A stretch of DNA of 64,000 nt from JAIOSF01 sp963677755. GTDB lineage: Bacteria > Campylobacterota > Campylobacteria > Campylobacterales > Arcobacteraceae. A program made the position numbers and the translations under genes. The stretch lies in contig OY782506.1 of the NCBI GenBank assembly GCA_963677755.1, forward strand, positions 1,426,001 to 1,490,000, written 5' to 3'. Under the pieces are notes generated by a model that saw nothing but the letters and a program-made list of their open reading frames with translations, did not search any database and was not told the DNA's origin. Position 1 is the first letter of the stretch. The number at the start of each line of letters is the position of its first letter. Positions 52,259 to 60,497 of the stretch are shown in pieces.

Positions 52259-53380
52259 ATGGGAACTTCATTTTTTGAGATTGATTATAAAAGTGATACT
52301 CTCCTTCTTATCTTTAAAGGAGAGTTTACTCTATATGATATAAATAAATATGAAATTTTAATCGATGATATTGACTTAACAAAATTCAAAAACACAGTTA
52401 TTGACTTAACAGATTTAACTTTTATAGATACTGCTTCAGCTATATTTATAACCATCTTACATGATAAAATTTCCTCAAATAATATAACTGTAACAATAGA
52501 TACAACAAATCAAGATATACTAGATACCTTAAATCTTATAAAAACTAAAAAACAACATGATACAGTATCTCTTTATAAAAACAAAGATCATACAATCAAA
52601 TATATTGGGAAAAAAACATATAAATACTATCTTGGATTTGTAGCATTTTTATCTTTTTTTGGTGAACTATTTTTAAACTTATTATATATTTTAAAGTCAC
52701 CTAAAACAATACGATATAAAGAGATTTTATTTGAGATGAATGAAAGTGCAATCAAAGCTTTTTTTATAATTAGCTTGAGTAGTTTTCTCATCGGTATTGT
52801 TATAGCCTATCAATCTGCAAATCAATTAGGTTTGTATGGTGCAAATATATTTATAGTAGATATGATAGGTCTTTCTATGCTTAGAGAACTTTCACCTGTT
52901 ATAACAGCTGTTATAATTGCAGGACGAAGTGGTTCTTCTTATACAGCACAAATTGGTGCTATGAAAATCACACAAGAGTTAGATGCTATGAGAACAATGG
53001 GCTTTGACCCTTTTAGATTTTTAGTTTTACCTCGTGTTATTGCACTTATAATTATGATGCCTATTTTAATTTTTGTTTCTGATATTATGGCTGTCTTAGG
53101 TGGTATGATAATCGCAAATTTAGATTTAGGAATTAGTTTTGATCTGTTTTTGGATAGATTTAGTAATGTTATTGATGTAAAACATTTTTTAATTGGTATT
53201 GGGAAGGGTCCATTTTTTGCTATTTTAATAGCTTCTATCGGAATATACCGTGGATTAATGGTAAAAAATGACACTCAAAGTATAGGGTTTAATACAACAA
53301 AAAGTGTCGTTGAATCAATTTTTGCAGTTATCATTTGTGATGCAATATTTTCTATAATATTTACAAATCTAGGTATATAA
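52259..53380 (+). CDS. mlaE: MlaE-type phospholipid ABC permease with N-terminal STAS domain
   Basis: Permease of an MCE-type ABC transporter that moves phospholipids between inner and outer membranes. Residues 1-105 form a STAS domain (LIFKGEFTLYDINKYE, LTDLTFIDTASAIFI) like MlaB, fused in this gene to the MlaE permease (about 140-373, five or six helices, including AGRSGSSYTAQIGAMKITQELDAMRTMG, the coupling helix region). Separate MlaB and MlaE exist in E. coli. The stop overlaps the mlaF start by one base. Follows the RND pump by 35 bp. Confidence 0.88.
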   Translation: MGTSFFEIDYKSDTLLLIFKGEFTLYDINKYEILIDDIDLTKFKNTVIDLTDLTFIDTASAIFITILHDKISSNNITVTIDTTNQDILDTLNLIKTKKQHDTVSLYKNKDHTIKYIGKKTYKYYLGFVAFLSFFGELFLNLLYILKSPKTIRYKEILFEMNESAIKAFFIISLSSFLIGIVIAYQSANQLGLYGANIFIVDMIGLSMLRELSPVITAVIIAGRSGSSYTAQIGAMKITQELDAMRTMGFDPFRFLVLPRVIALIIMMPILIFVSDIMAVLGGMIIANLDLGISFDLFLDRFSNVIDVKHFLIGIGKGPFFAILIASIGIYRGLMVKNDTQSIGFNTTKSVVESIFAVIICDAIFSIIFTNLGI

Positions 53381-54117
53381 TGAAAAATATAATAGAAGTA
53401 AAAAATCTTAAAGCTGCTTTTGGAGACAAGGTTGTATATGATGGATTAGACTTTACTGTTAATAATGGGGAAATATATGGACTTTTAGGTCCAAGTGGCT
53501 GTGGAAAGACAACTTTATTACGACAAATGGTGATGCTTGAAGAAGTTCATAGTGGAACTATCAATATCCTAGAAAAATCTTTAAATCATATTGAAGTCAA
53601 TGAAGCTCAAAATTTGAGACAACAATGGGGAGTTTTATTTCAATTTGGTGCCCTATTTTCTTCTTTAACTCTTGCTCAAAATATCGCTTTGCCTCTTCAA
53701 GAATATACAGACTTAAACGATAAAATGATAAATGAGATAGTAACTTTTAAAATAAATATAGTTGGATTAAAACAATCAGATGCAAATCTTTATCCATCTC
53801 AAATAAGTGGTGGTATGAGAAAAAAAGCAGCACTTGCCCGTGCACTTGCCTTAGATCCTAAACTATTGTTTTTAGATGAGCCAACAAGTGGGCTCGATCC
53901 AATTTCTGCTCGGGATTTTGATAAATTGATTTTAAATTTGAGAGATTTACTCAAATTAACAATAGTTATGGTTTCACATGATTTAAAATCTATTCGTAAT
54001 ACTACGAATAGACTTGCAGTCATTGATAGTAAAAAAATTGTTTATGAGGGTTCTTTAGATAATATTAGTTCAGTAAATAGTGAATTTGTAAATAAGTTTT
54101 TTGGAGGTAATATTTAA
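53380..54117 (+). CDS. mlaF: MlaF-type ABC transporter ATPase
   Basis: ATPase driving phospholipid transport. The 245-residue protein has Walker A GPSGCGKTTL (about 37-46), the Q-loop (LFQFGALFSSLT), the ABC signature ISGGMRKKAALARAL, and Walker B LLFLDEPTSGLDP. The GGMRKKAA form is typical of the Mla/MCE branch. It overlaps mlaE by one base and abuts mlaD. Confidence 0.92.
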   Translation: MKNIIEVKNLKAAFGDKVVYDGLDFTVNNGEIYGLLGPSGCGKTTLLRQMVMLEEVHSGTINILEKSLNHIEVNEAQNLRQQWGVLFQFGALFSSLTLAQNIALPLQEYTDLNDKMINEIVTFKINIVGLKQSDANLYPSQISGGMRKKAALARALALDPKLLFLDEPTSGLDPISARDFDKLILNLRDLLKLTIVMVSHDLKSIRNTTNRLAVIDSKKIVYEGSLDNISSVNSEFVNKFFGGNI

Positions 54118-55077
54118 ATGAATAATAAAGTAAACTATACATTAATTGGTTTTTTGACTATTATTGGATTTTTTTTAATTTTTAGTTTTTCTTATTGGTT
54201 ATTAAAACCTGAACAAAAAGATGAAACAAAAAAATATATTGTCCTTTTTGATGAATCAGTTTTAGGTTTAAATGTAGATTCCGTTGTAAAGTATAGGGGG
54301 ATAAATGTAGGGAAAGTTACTAGTATTAAAGTTTATTCTAAAAATAGCGAACAAGTTGAAGTTGTAATTACAATTCTAAAAACAACACCTGTAAAAGAAA
54401 AAACAGTAGCAAAACTCACCTCTCAAGGTATCACAGGTCTTAGTTATATAAACCTTACTTTAGGAGACAATAATGCTCCTTTTTTAAAAGCAAAAGAGGG
54501 TGAAAAATATCCTATTATTAAAACAGTTCCATCACTTTTTGATAATATTGAAAAATCTATGGGTACAATTTCAAACAAATTACTAAATGTATTGTCGAAA
54601 ATGGAAAAACTATTAAATGATGAAAATCAAGAACAAGTTTCTCTTCTTCTTGAAAAAACTTCTGGTTTTATGGAAGGATTAGAAAAAATACTAGATGAAA
54701 CTACTATACAACATTTTCAAAATACAATTAAAAACTCAGACAATATAACTCAAAAAGTTGAACTTACAATTCCAAAAGTTGATAAGCTAGTAAACAAGAG
54801 TGTAGAATTTGAAAATAATGTAACAGTATCTATGAACTCAATTCAAAAAAGTTACTTATCTGTTAGAGAAACTATGTTTAAAGTACAAACTTTGTTAGAT
54901 AGTGGTCAATTTAACCTAAAAGATATGACACAAGAGACTATTCCAAATATGAATAATTCTTTAATACAAATGGAAACTTTAATGATAAAATTAGAAGAAG
55001 CTATCAAAAACTATGAGAGAAGTCCAGCTGATATTTTATTTAAAACTGAAGAGATTAAAAAAGGTCCAGGGGAGTAA
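54118..55077 (+). CDS. mlaD: MlaD-type MCE domain protein
   Basis: Substrate-binding subunit of the phospholipid transporter. One N-terminal membrane helix (about 8-28) is followed by the MCE domain (about 38-125; SVLGLNVDSVVKYRGINVGK, then LTSQGITGLSYINLTLG), and then a long helical tail (150-310) that would form a hexameric channel or tether. The total of 319 residues is longer than E. coli MlaD (183). It directly follows mlaF. Confidence 0.9.
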   Translation: MNNKVNYTLIGFLTIIGFFLIFSFSYWLLKPEQKDETKKYIVLFDESVLGLNVDSVVKYRGINVGKVTSIKVYSKNSEQVEVVITILKTTPVKEKTVAKLTSQGITGLSYINLTLGDNNAPFLKAKEGEKYPIIKTVPSLFDNIEKSMGTISNKLLNVLSKMEKLLNDENQEQVSLLLEKTSGFMEGLEKILDETTIQHFQNTIKNSDNITQKVELTIPKVDKLVNKSVEFENNVTVSMNSIQKSYLSVRETMFKVQTLLDSGQFNLKDMTQETIPNMNNSLIQMETLMIKLEEAIKNYERSPADILFKTEEIKKGPGE

Positions 55078-55080
55078 AAA

Positions 55081-55677
55081 ATGTTAAAAAGTATAAGTTT
55101 ATTTATCATAATTACAATATTGACAGGTTGTAGTGTAAAACAACCCTATATTACAGAATACAAAATGGATATAAAACAATTCCAAAAAAATGGAATGTCA
55201 AAAAAATGTAAGAACAAAACATTAAAAGTACTTCAAGCTTTTAGTGATAGTACTCTTAGAAGTAGTAATATGAATTATATTTTAGGAAAATACAAACAAT
55301 ATTCTTTTACCAAATCACAATGGAGTATTCCTGTGAATCAAATGGTTACATTAAGTTTAACCAATATGTTAAATCAATTAGATATTTTTAAAAGTGTACA
55401 AAACTATAAGTCTATTACAAAAGATGATTATATTCTTCAAAGTAACATAATAGATTTTAAACAATATTTTAGTGAAGATTCAAAATCATCTTATGTAAAA
55501 GTTATAATCAACCTCTCATTGATAGACTATAACTCAAATGAAGTGATCCATTCAAAAACCTTTTCATCAGTTATTGAAACAAAAACACTAGATGCTTATG
55601 GAGGAGTGAAAGCGTTTAACACAGCATTTTCACAAATTTTAGAAGATGTTGTAATATGGATTAGTGAAATTTGTTAA
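55081..55677 (+). CDS. lipoprotein associated with the MCE transporter (PqiC/YmbA-like)
   Basis: A 198-residue lipoprotein with a short signal peptide and lipobox ILTGCS (Cys17). The C-terminal part (LQSNIIDFKQYF, VIINLSLIDYNSNEVIHSKTF, then VKAFNTAFSQILEDVVIWI) resembles the ABC-type auxiliary lipoprotein domain of the PqiC/DUF330 type. It starts 3 bp after mlaD and probably anchors the system to the outer membrane. No mlaC or mlaA gene is present here. Confidence 0.72.
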   Translation: MLKSISLFIIITILTGCSVKQPYITEYKMDIKQFQKNGMSKKCKNKTLKVLQAFSDSTLRSSNMNYILGKYKQYSFTKSQWSIPVNQMVTLSLTNMLNQLDIFKSVQNYKSITKDDYILQSNIIDFKQYFSEDSKSSYVKVIINLSLIDYNSNEVIHSKTFSSVIETKTLDAYGGVKAFNTAFSQILEDVVIWISEIC

Positions 55678-55684
55678 GAGATTT

Positions 55685-55912
55685 TTATTTTTTATTTTTT
55701 CTCTTTGCAGCTTTTGCTAGTTTTGCATTTTTCTTTTTTTTCGCTTTTGCAGCTTCTAGATTTACGCCTTTTCTCGCATTAACCACTTGCTCTTTTGCAA
55801 CAGCTGACTCTGGTGAAAATCCTGCTTTGAGATTATTTTTATACACATTCATCTTTTGTGCTATTTTATCACCTTTTGTTGTATCAACACTTGAATTGTT
55901 TGCTCTTCCCAT
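55685..55912 (-). CDS. small lysine-rich protein
   Basis: A 75-residue protein with a soluble N-terminal part (GRANNSSVDTTKGDKIAQKM) and a C-terminal tail very rich in Lys and Ala (AKAKKKKNAKLAKAAKRKNKK). The tail could bind nucleic acid. I do not recognise the family. It converges with the lipoprotein gene 7 bp away. The opposite strand gives a frame full of Phe, which is its mirror and not a gene. Confidence 0.55.
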   Translation of the reverse strand: MGRANNSSVDTTKGDKIAQKMNVYKNNLKAGFSPESAVAKEQVVNARKGVNLEAAKAKKKKNAKLAKAAKRKNKK

Positions 55913-55976
55913 TTGTTACCCTATTTTTTAATTTTGAAAGTATAGTAGATTTTTAATTGAAATACAATTAATATTT

Positions 55977-57191
55977 TTAAAACAAACTTCTAAAAAAAGA
56001 AAATCCAAAACTTATCTTAGTATTACTTTTATCATAGTCTATCAAACTTTCCCCATATCCATTAAATACTTTTATGTACCAATAGGTATTTTTAGAATCA
56101 TTAACTGGCACTGACCAATCAAACTGTACTGCACCTTTGTTATCATCTGATTTAAAATTATTTCTTACCATTAATCCAAATTGGTGTTTTCCATATAAAT
56201 ATTTTATATCGATATCACCATATCCATAATAATCTAGAATATCAGGATTATCATCTCCGTTATCATTGATATTTGTTCCACTATAAAATTCCGAACTTTT
56301 TTCATCTTCTGGAATTCGATACCACCCTTCAACTTTTAAAAATAGATTATCCCATTGCCAGTATGTTGCTAAAAATAACCTATCCCAAGACCTTGAACGA
56401 TAACCATCTTGTCCATTTGATTGATGTCTATATCCAAATTTTACAGCTTTAAGATTATTGAGCTTATCTATATCATAAGAGGTTGGAATCATCATAAACA
56501 CTTCTGGTGTATAATTTGTTTCTCTAAATGGTGCAGAGTCTGTATATAATTGCCACCATACATGTTGCGTGTATCCTAAAGAGATATATTCATTCAAACC
56601 AAAAAGATTATAACTCAAATTCTTTTGAATACTTAATTGAAATTCTGCTTCTGTATTACTGTCATATTCTTCTGTACTGATTTGTGAAGTTGAATATCTT
56701 TTTTTGTAACTATTTTTATTGTATGAAATTGGTAGAATATAGTTTGAGTGATAAGGTAAAATCCCAAAGTTTTTATTAACTATTTTTCCAACTTCATCTT
56801 TCACATTGGGAGAACTTAAATCCATTTTGCTAAAAATAAATTGTAATCCAGCTTGCTCTTCTGTATTTTCATTGTACTCAATGAGTTCATCTTTAGTTGT
56901 AATTGTATTATTATTTTCATTGTTTAAAATATATGAATAGGTTGAAGAGGCTTTTTTAAACCAATATATAGATTTTGAGAGATTTTTTTGAACTCCATAG
57001 CCTTTTTCATAAAAACTTGCCAAGAGATACTGTGCTTCTTTATTCCCTTTTTTAGCTTCTTGAAGTATTATAGGGTATGCTTTTTTATACTCTTTTGTTT
57101 TGTAATATTCTAATCCACTACTATAATCTGACATATCATTTGCAACTAAAAAAGTTGATAAAAAGAGTAAGAAATAAAGTGTTTTAATCAT
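55977..57191 (-). CDS. pldA: outer-membrane phospholipase A with N-terminal Sel1-like repeat
   Basis: A 404-residue outer-membrane enzyme that degrades phospholipids that have reached the outer leaflet. A signal peptide (1-18, ending FLVAN) is followed by a Sel1-like repeat (about 24-82; AQYLLASFYEKGYGVQKNLSK) and then the OMPLA barrel (about 115-404). The catalytic block is GYRHQSNGQDGYRSRSWDRL, with His256 and Ser258 equivalent to His142 and Ser144 of E. coli PldA. The third residue, Asn156 in E. coli, is Asp270 here. It is the last gene of tetR-tolC-adaptor-pldA and faces the Mla operon; OMPLA and Mla both maintain outer-membrane lipid asymmetry in E. coli. Confidence 0.88.
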   Translation of the reverse strand: MIKTLYFLLFLSTFLVANDMSDYSSGLEYYKTKEYKKAYPIILQEAKKGNKEAQYLLASFYEKGYGVQKNLSKSIYWFKKASSTYSYILNNENNNTITTKDELIEYNENTEEQAGLQFIFSKMDLSSPNVKDEVGKIVNKNFGILPYHSNYILPISYNKNSYKKRYSTSQISTEEYDSNTEAEFQLSIQKNLSYNLFGLNEYISLGYTQHVWWQLYTDSAPFRETNYTPEVFMMIPTSYDIDKLNNLKAVKFGYRHQSNGQDGYRSRSWDRLFLATYWQWDNLFLKVEGWYRIPEDEKSSEFYSGTNINDNGDDNPDILDYYGYGDIDIKYLYGKHQFGLMVRNNFKSDDNKGAVQFDWSVPVNDSKNTYWYIKVFNGYGESLIDYDKSNTKISFGFSFFRSLF

Positions 57192-57195
57192 ACTA

Positions 57196-57897
57196 TCACT
57201 TCACTTGGATATAACCATCTCCAAATAATCCAACCATTAAACCTTTTGTTATTACTTCTGCTTTTATTTTTCGGGTAGAAGTATCAGAATAAGGATATAC
57301 TTTAGATATTTTTTCTTTGTACACTGTATCATCTCCATCTAATTTATAGGTAAATATATCACCAATTTTTACAGAAGAATGATATTTTTGATCAAATTCA
57401 AGTATCAGTTTTCGTAATTTAGTACTTTGTATTTTAAAAGCAGTTTTGATAACTTGTCCACTTACTACATCGCCACTTTCAATCTCTTTTGAGATAATAA
57501 CACCATCAAAAGGTGCTCGTAAAGTTGTTTTATCCAGAAGGGATTGTTGATATTCAACTTGTGCTTTCGCTTCTTCGTAAGCCATCTCATAATTATCAAA
57601 TTTTGCTTCATCAATTAAATCTTGAACTTGTGATTGTCGTTCATAATCTTTTTTAGCATATTTTAGTGTTGTTTCATATATATGCAACATTGCTTTAATA
57701 TCTTTATTTTTTAATATTGCTAATTCTTCATTTTGTTTTACAACACTCCCAACATCTACAAAAATTTCATCTACTATTCCACTACTATTAAATGCTAAAT
57801 TTGCACTTTGTTTTGCCACAACTTGAAATGTGGCATATATCTCTTGAGCATCAAGAGCTGATAATAATAAAAAACAGTAAATTAAAACTTTTTTCAC
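57196..57897 (-). CDS. short RND-type periplasmic adaptor
   Basis: A 233-residue adaptor with a signal peptide (about 1-18), the lipoyl-half motif GIVDEIFVDVGSVVKQNEELAIL, a short helical hairpin (67-135) and the second lipoyl half (LRAPFDGVIISKEIESGDVV). It is shorter than the usual 350-400 residues: the membrane-proximal domain is reduced. It overlaps tolC by 4 bp and precedes pldA by 4 bp. No inner-membrane pump gene follows. Confidence 0.85.
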   Translation of the reverse strand: MKKVLIYCFLLLSALDAQEIYATFQVVAKQSANLAFNSSGIVDEIFVDVGSVVKQNEELAILKNKDIKAMLHIYETTLKYAKKDYERQSQVQDLIDEAKFDNYEMAYEEAKAQVEYQQSLLDKTTLRAPFDGVIISKEIESGDVVSGQVIKTAFKIQSTKLRKLILEFDQKYHSSVKIGDIFTYKLDGDDTVYKEKISKVYPYSDTSTRKIKAEVITKGLMVGLFGDGYIQVK

Positions 57898-59129
57898 TGG
57901 ATATAATCTTCTAAATTTTTACCGCTGTGGTATATTATATTAGCTTTTTTAACTTCCAAATCAAATTGTGAAGATTTCAATACACTAATAGCAGAATATT
58001 TTTCACTTAACGCTTCAAGATATGCAACATTATCTACTAAACCATTTTGATATTTTTTCTCAATGGTATTATATGTACTACTTGCTGCTTTTAAAGCTGA
58101 TTGTGCTGCTTGTATTTTTAAACCTGCTATTTTATATGCTTTTACAGCAAGTTTTAAATCTATACTAGCTTTGTTTTTTTCATACTCATATTGTGATTTT
58201 AGTGCTAAATATTTTTTATAATTACTCTCATATGTTCTACTTGTTGCACCAAAATCAAATATTTTCCAAGATAAACTTAGTTTCAGTACATTTTGTTCAT
58301 CCATTGTTACAGCATCTTGATATGCTTTTTTATCATAATCAAAATCATAGTTTGTATAAGTATCATCTAAACTCAAAATTGGATAATTTGAACTTTTACT
58401 ACTTCTTGCACTTGATAATTGTGCATTCATATCATGCTCTAAAGCTTTAATATCAGCTCTTAAACTATCTTCTTTAAGAACAACATCTTTTATTGTTGAA
58501 CCTGGTTCTATTTTTACATCTTTTGTTGTTAAATATTGTAAGTTATGGACAATAGTTTGTATTTGAAGTTCAATCTCATGTAAAGTTACAGTAGCACTTT
58601 GTACCCTTGAAACAATTTTATCAACCTCATCACTTGTAGTAGTCCCCACATCTAAAAATCTTTTTAATCTTTTATATTGAGCATTAAGTTGTTCTATCTC
58701 TTTAAGTTTTGCTTCTTTTTGCGATTGTAATGAATAATAGTTAAAATAATATGTTGTTACTTGCAGTGCTGTGCTATTTTTTAACGCTGTTAAATTTTCA
58801 TTTGCACTATTTATAGAAGATTTTAATGCATCACTTGTAGCACCTCTTGCTCCTCCATCATAAACAACATAATTAATATTTGCCCAACCAGCTTTTGTAT
58901 TATCTGGTGCCGATGATGTTTCTTCACTTACTTTATTATAATATGCACCGACACTTACTGTTGGGAAATATGTATTTTGTACACTTTCATATTGATCTCT
59001 TACAGACTCTACACCATATTTTGATGAGTTTATAAGTTGATTTTGAAAAGACTCTTCAACTAACTTACTTAAATCTTGTGCATATATTGTAAATGGAATT
59101 ACAACTAATGGAAACATTTTTTTTATCAT
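57894..59129 (-). CDS. tolC: TolC-family outer-membrane channel protein
   Basis: A 411-residue TolC-like protein with a signal peptide (1-16) and two OEP-type repeats, each a long coiled coil with Ala- and Gln-rich heptads (about 30-200 and 225-400). It forms an outer-membrane exit duct together with an adaptor and pump. It overlaps tetR by 4 bp at its start and the adaptor by 4 bp at its end, so all four genes form one translation-coupled operon. Symbol is given for the family, not as proof of orthology to E. coli tolC. Confidence 0.88.
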   Translation of the reverse strand: MIKKMFPLVVIPFTIYAQDLSKLVEESFQNQLINSSKYGVESVRDQYESVQNTYFPTVSVGAYYNKVSEETSSAPDNTKAGWANINYVVYDGGARGATSDALKSSINSANENLTALKNSTALQVTTYYFNYYSLQSQKEAKLKEIEQLNAQYKRLKRFLDVGTTTSDEVDKIVSRVQSATVTLHEIELQIQTIVHNLQYLTTKDVKIEPGSTIKDVVLKEDSLRADIKALEHDMNAQLSSARSSKSSNYPILSLDDTYTNYDFDYDKKAYQDAVTMDEQNVLKLSLSWKIFDFGATSRTYESNYKKYLALKSQYEYEKNKASIDLKLAVKAYKIAGLKIQAAQSALKAASSTYNTIEKKYQNGLVDNVAYLEALSEKYSAISVLKSSQFDLEVKKANIIYHSGKNLEDYIQ

Positions 59130-59722
59130 TTTTTTACCTCTATTAAATTAAACATTGTATTTATGAACTCTTTGAGTTCCTCTTTTGTATCTTTTTTTTC
59201 AGTCCAATATATCATTAAAAATCCCTTTTCCAAAGCCCAAAAACCACTTACTAGCTTTAAAGAATCTTTAATGATTTCACCTTTATTGATTCCCTCTATT
59301 ATTAACTTTTCTATAGTACTTCTAAAAAAATTTGAACACTCTTGATTAAACTCACACATAGATTCATTTTCAGTTCCAAGATTTATACTTATATACTCTT
59401 TATATAAATTTTGATGTTTTTCAAACATTTCATTATCATTAAGTAAAAAGTCAAATAATAAAAACATCTTTTCTCTAGTTGTTATATCTGGAGTAATTTG
59501 AGAATAAAGGTTGTCTTGATAAGCTGCTATATCAATTCTAATAATTTCAAAAACAATATCTTCTTTATTTTCAAAATAATCATAAATACTCCCTTTTGAA
59601 ACACCCGCTTGATTTGCAACTTCAGAAACAGTTAGTTTTCTTATCCCTTTTTCAAGAAGTAACTCAATACATGAAAGTGCTATATCTTTTCTTTTTTGAA
59701 CTTTATCTACTATTATCGCCAT
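59126..59722 (-). CDS. TetR-family transcriptional repressor
   Basis: A 198-residue TetR-family protein. The start is placed at the ATG 59722-59720, preceded by AAAGG 5-6 bases upstream; a GTG at 59728 would overlap that site. The helix-turn-helix is at about 28-55 (LTVSEVANQAGVSKGSIYDYFENKEDI), followed by a ligand-binding helical domain. It probably represses its own operon (tolC, adaptor, pldA): a palindrome AAATGA-N7-TCATTT overlaps the predicted transcription start. The same half-sites occur before the efflux-Mla operon, so it may control both. Confidence 0.88.
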   Translation of the reverse strand: MAIIVDKVQKRKDIALSCIELLLEKGIRKLTVSEVANQAGVSKGSIYDYFENKEDIVFEIIRIDIAAYQDNLYSQITPDITTREKMFLLFDFLLNDNEMFEKHQNLYKEYISINLGTENESMCEFNQECSNFFRSTIEKLIIEGINKGEIIKDSLKLVSGFWALEKGFLMIYWTEKKDTKEELKEFINTMFNLIEVKK

Positions 59723-59739
59723 ATACACCTTTCAAAAAT

Positions 59740-59769
59740 AAATGACCGCTGTTCATTTTAAAAATTATA
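59740..59769 (-). promoter_or_regulatory. tetR promoter with TetR operator
   Basis: On the minus strand TATAAT at 59769-59764 gives a start near 59757, inside the palindrome AAATGACCGCTGTTCATTT (+ strand, 59740-59758) whose outer 6-bp arms are perfect. An operator on the transcription start is the usual design of an autorepressed tetR gene. Confidence 0.6.
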
Positions 59770-59811
59770 TACTTTAATTACTTAAAGAAAAGATAAATGT
59801 TCCATATAGTT

Positions 59812-60486
59812 TTAATTAGGGAAAATTACATACCTATCTACTTTATACCCTACACCTTTGTGATTTTGGATAAAGTCTTCTTTTAATACTCTTCTTAATC
59901 TACTAATCTCTGCTCTTATTGTGGCATCACTTACAAGATCAGAAGCCCATGCATATTCTCTAAAAATATCAAAATCTATAATTGTACCAATATTCTTGCA
60001 TAGACATTCTATAATACTATACTGTTTTTTTGTAAGTATTTGGACCTCATTGTTATACAATAATTTATTTTCTTTTTTTAGATAACTATAATTTGGACTT
60101 AAGAGTATATGCTCTCTTTTAGTATTGTCCATCTGTTCTGAAATTTTTTGTACTCGTATTGCTAACTCTTTGAGATGAAAAGGTTTTTTTATATAATCGC
60201 TTGCACCAAGGTCAAAAGCTTGAGTAATTGTTTCTATATCTATTAATGCACTAATAAAAATAATAGGAGTATTACAATTATTTTTTTTAATACCTTTTAC
60301 TAAATCTATTCCATTAATATTAGGTACATTAATATCCAATAATAAAAGATCATATTGTGTAGTTTTTAAATCATTTTCAACATCATATCCATCTGCGTAT
60401 GAAATACATTTATGCCCTAAAGCTTCTAAGTATTCCAATATAGAACTTTGTAACATCAACTCATCTTCAAGTAATAAAATCTTCAT
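59812..60486 (-). CDS. OmpR/PhoB-type response regulator
   Basis: A 224-residue response regulator. The receiver domain has EDE at 7-9, the phospho-acceptor Asp51 in LLLLDINVPNINGIDL, and Lys about 100 in IKKPFHLKEL. The C-terminal winged helix is clear (LTKKQYSIIECLCKNIG, then SDATIRAEISRLRRVLKEDF). It follows its kinase by 11 bp on the same strand, so the pair is one operon. Confidence 0.9.
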   Translation of the reverse strand: MKILLLEDELMLQSSILEYLEALGHKCISYADGYDVENDLKTTQYDLLLLDINVPNINGIDLVKGIKKNNCNTPIIFISALIDIETITQAFDLGASDYIKKPFHLKELAIRVQKISEQMDNTKREHILLSPNYSYLKKENKLLYNNEVQILTKKQYSIIECLCKNIGTIIDFDIFREYAWASDLVSDATIRAEISRLRRVLKEDFIQNHKGVGYKVDRYVIFPN

Positions 60487-60497
60487 CTATATACTTT

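Noticed and set aside
55671..55931. Open frame on the + strand encoding a Phe/Ala-rich polypeptide of 86 residues
   Set aside because: It mirrors the lysine-rich protein on the minus strand (55685-55912), has no ribosome-binding site and overlaps the end of the lipoprotein gene.
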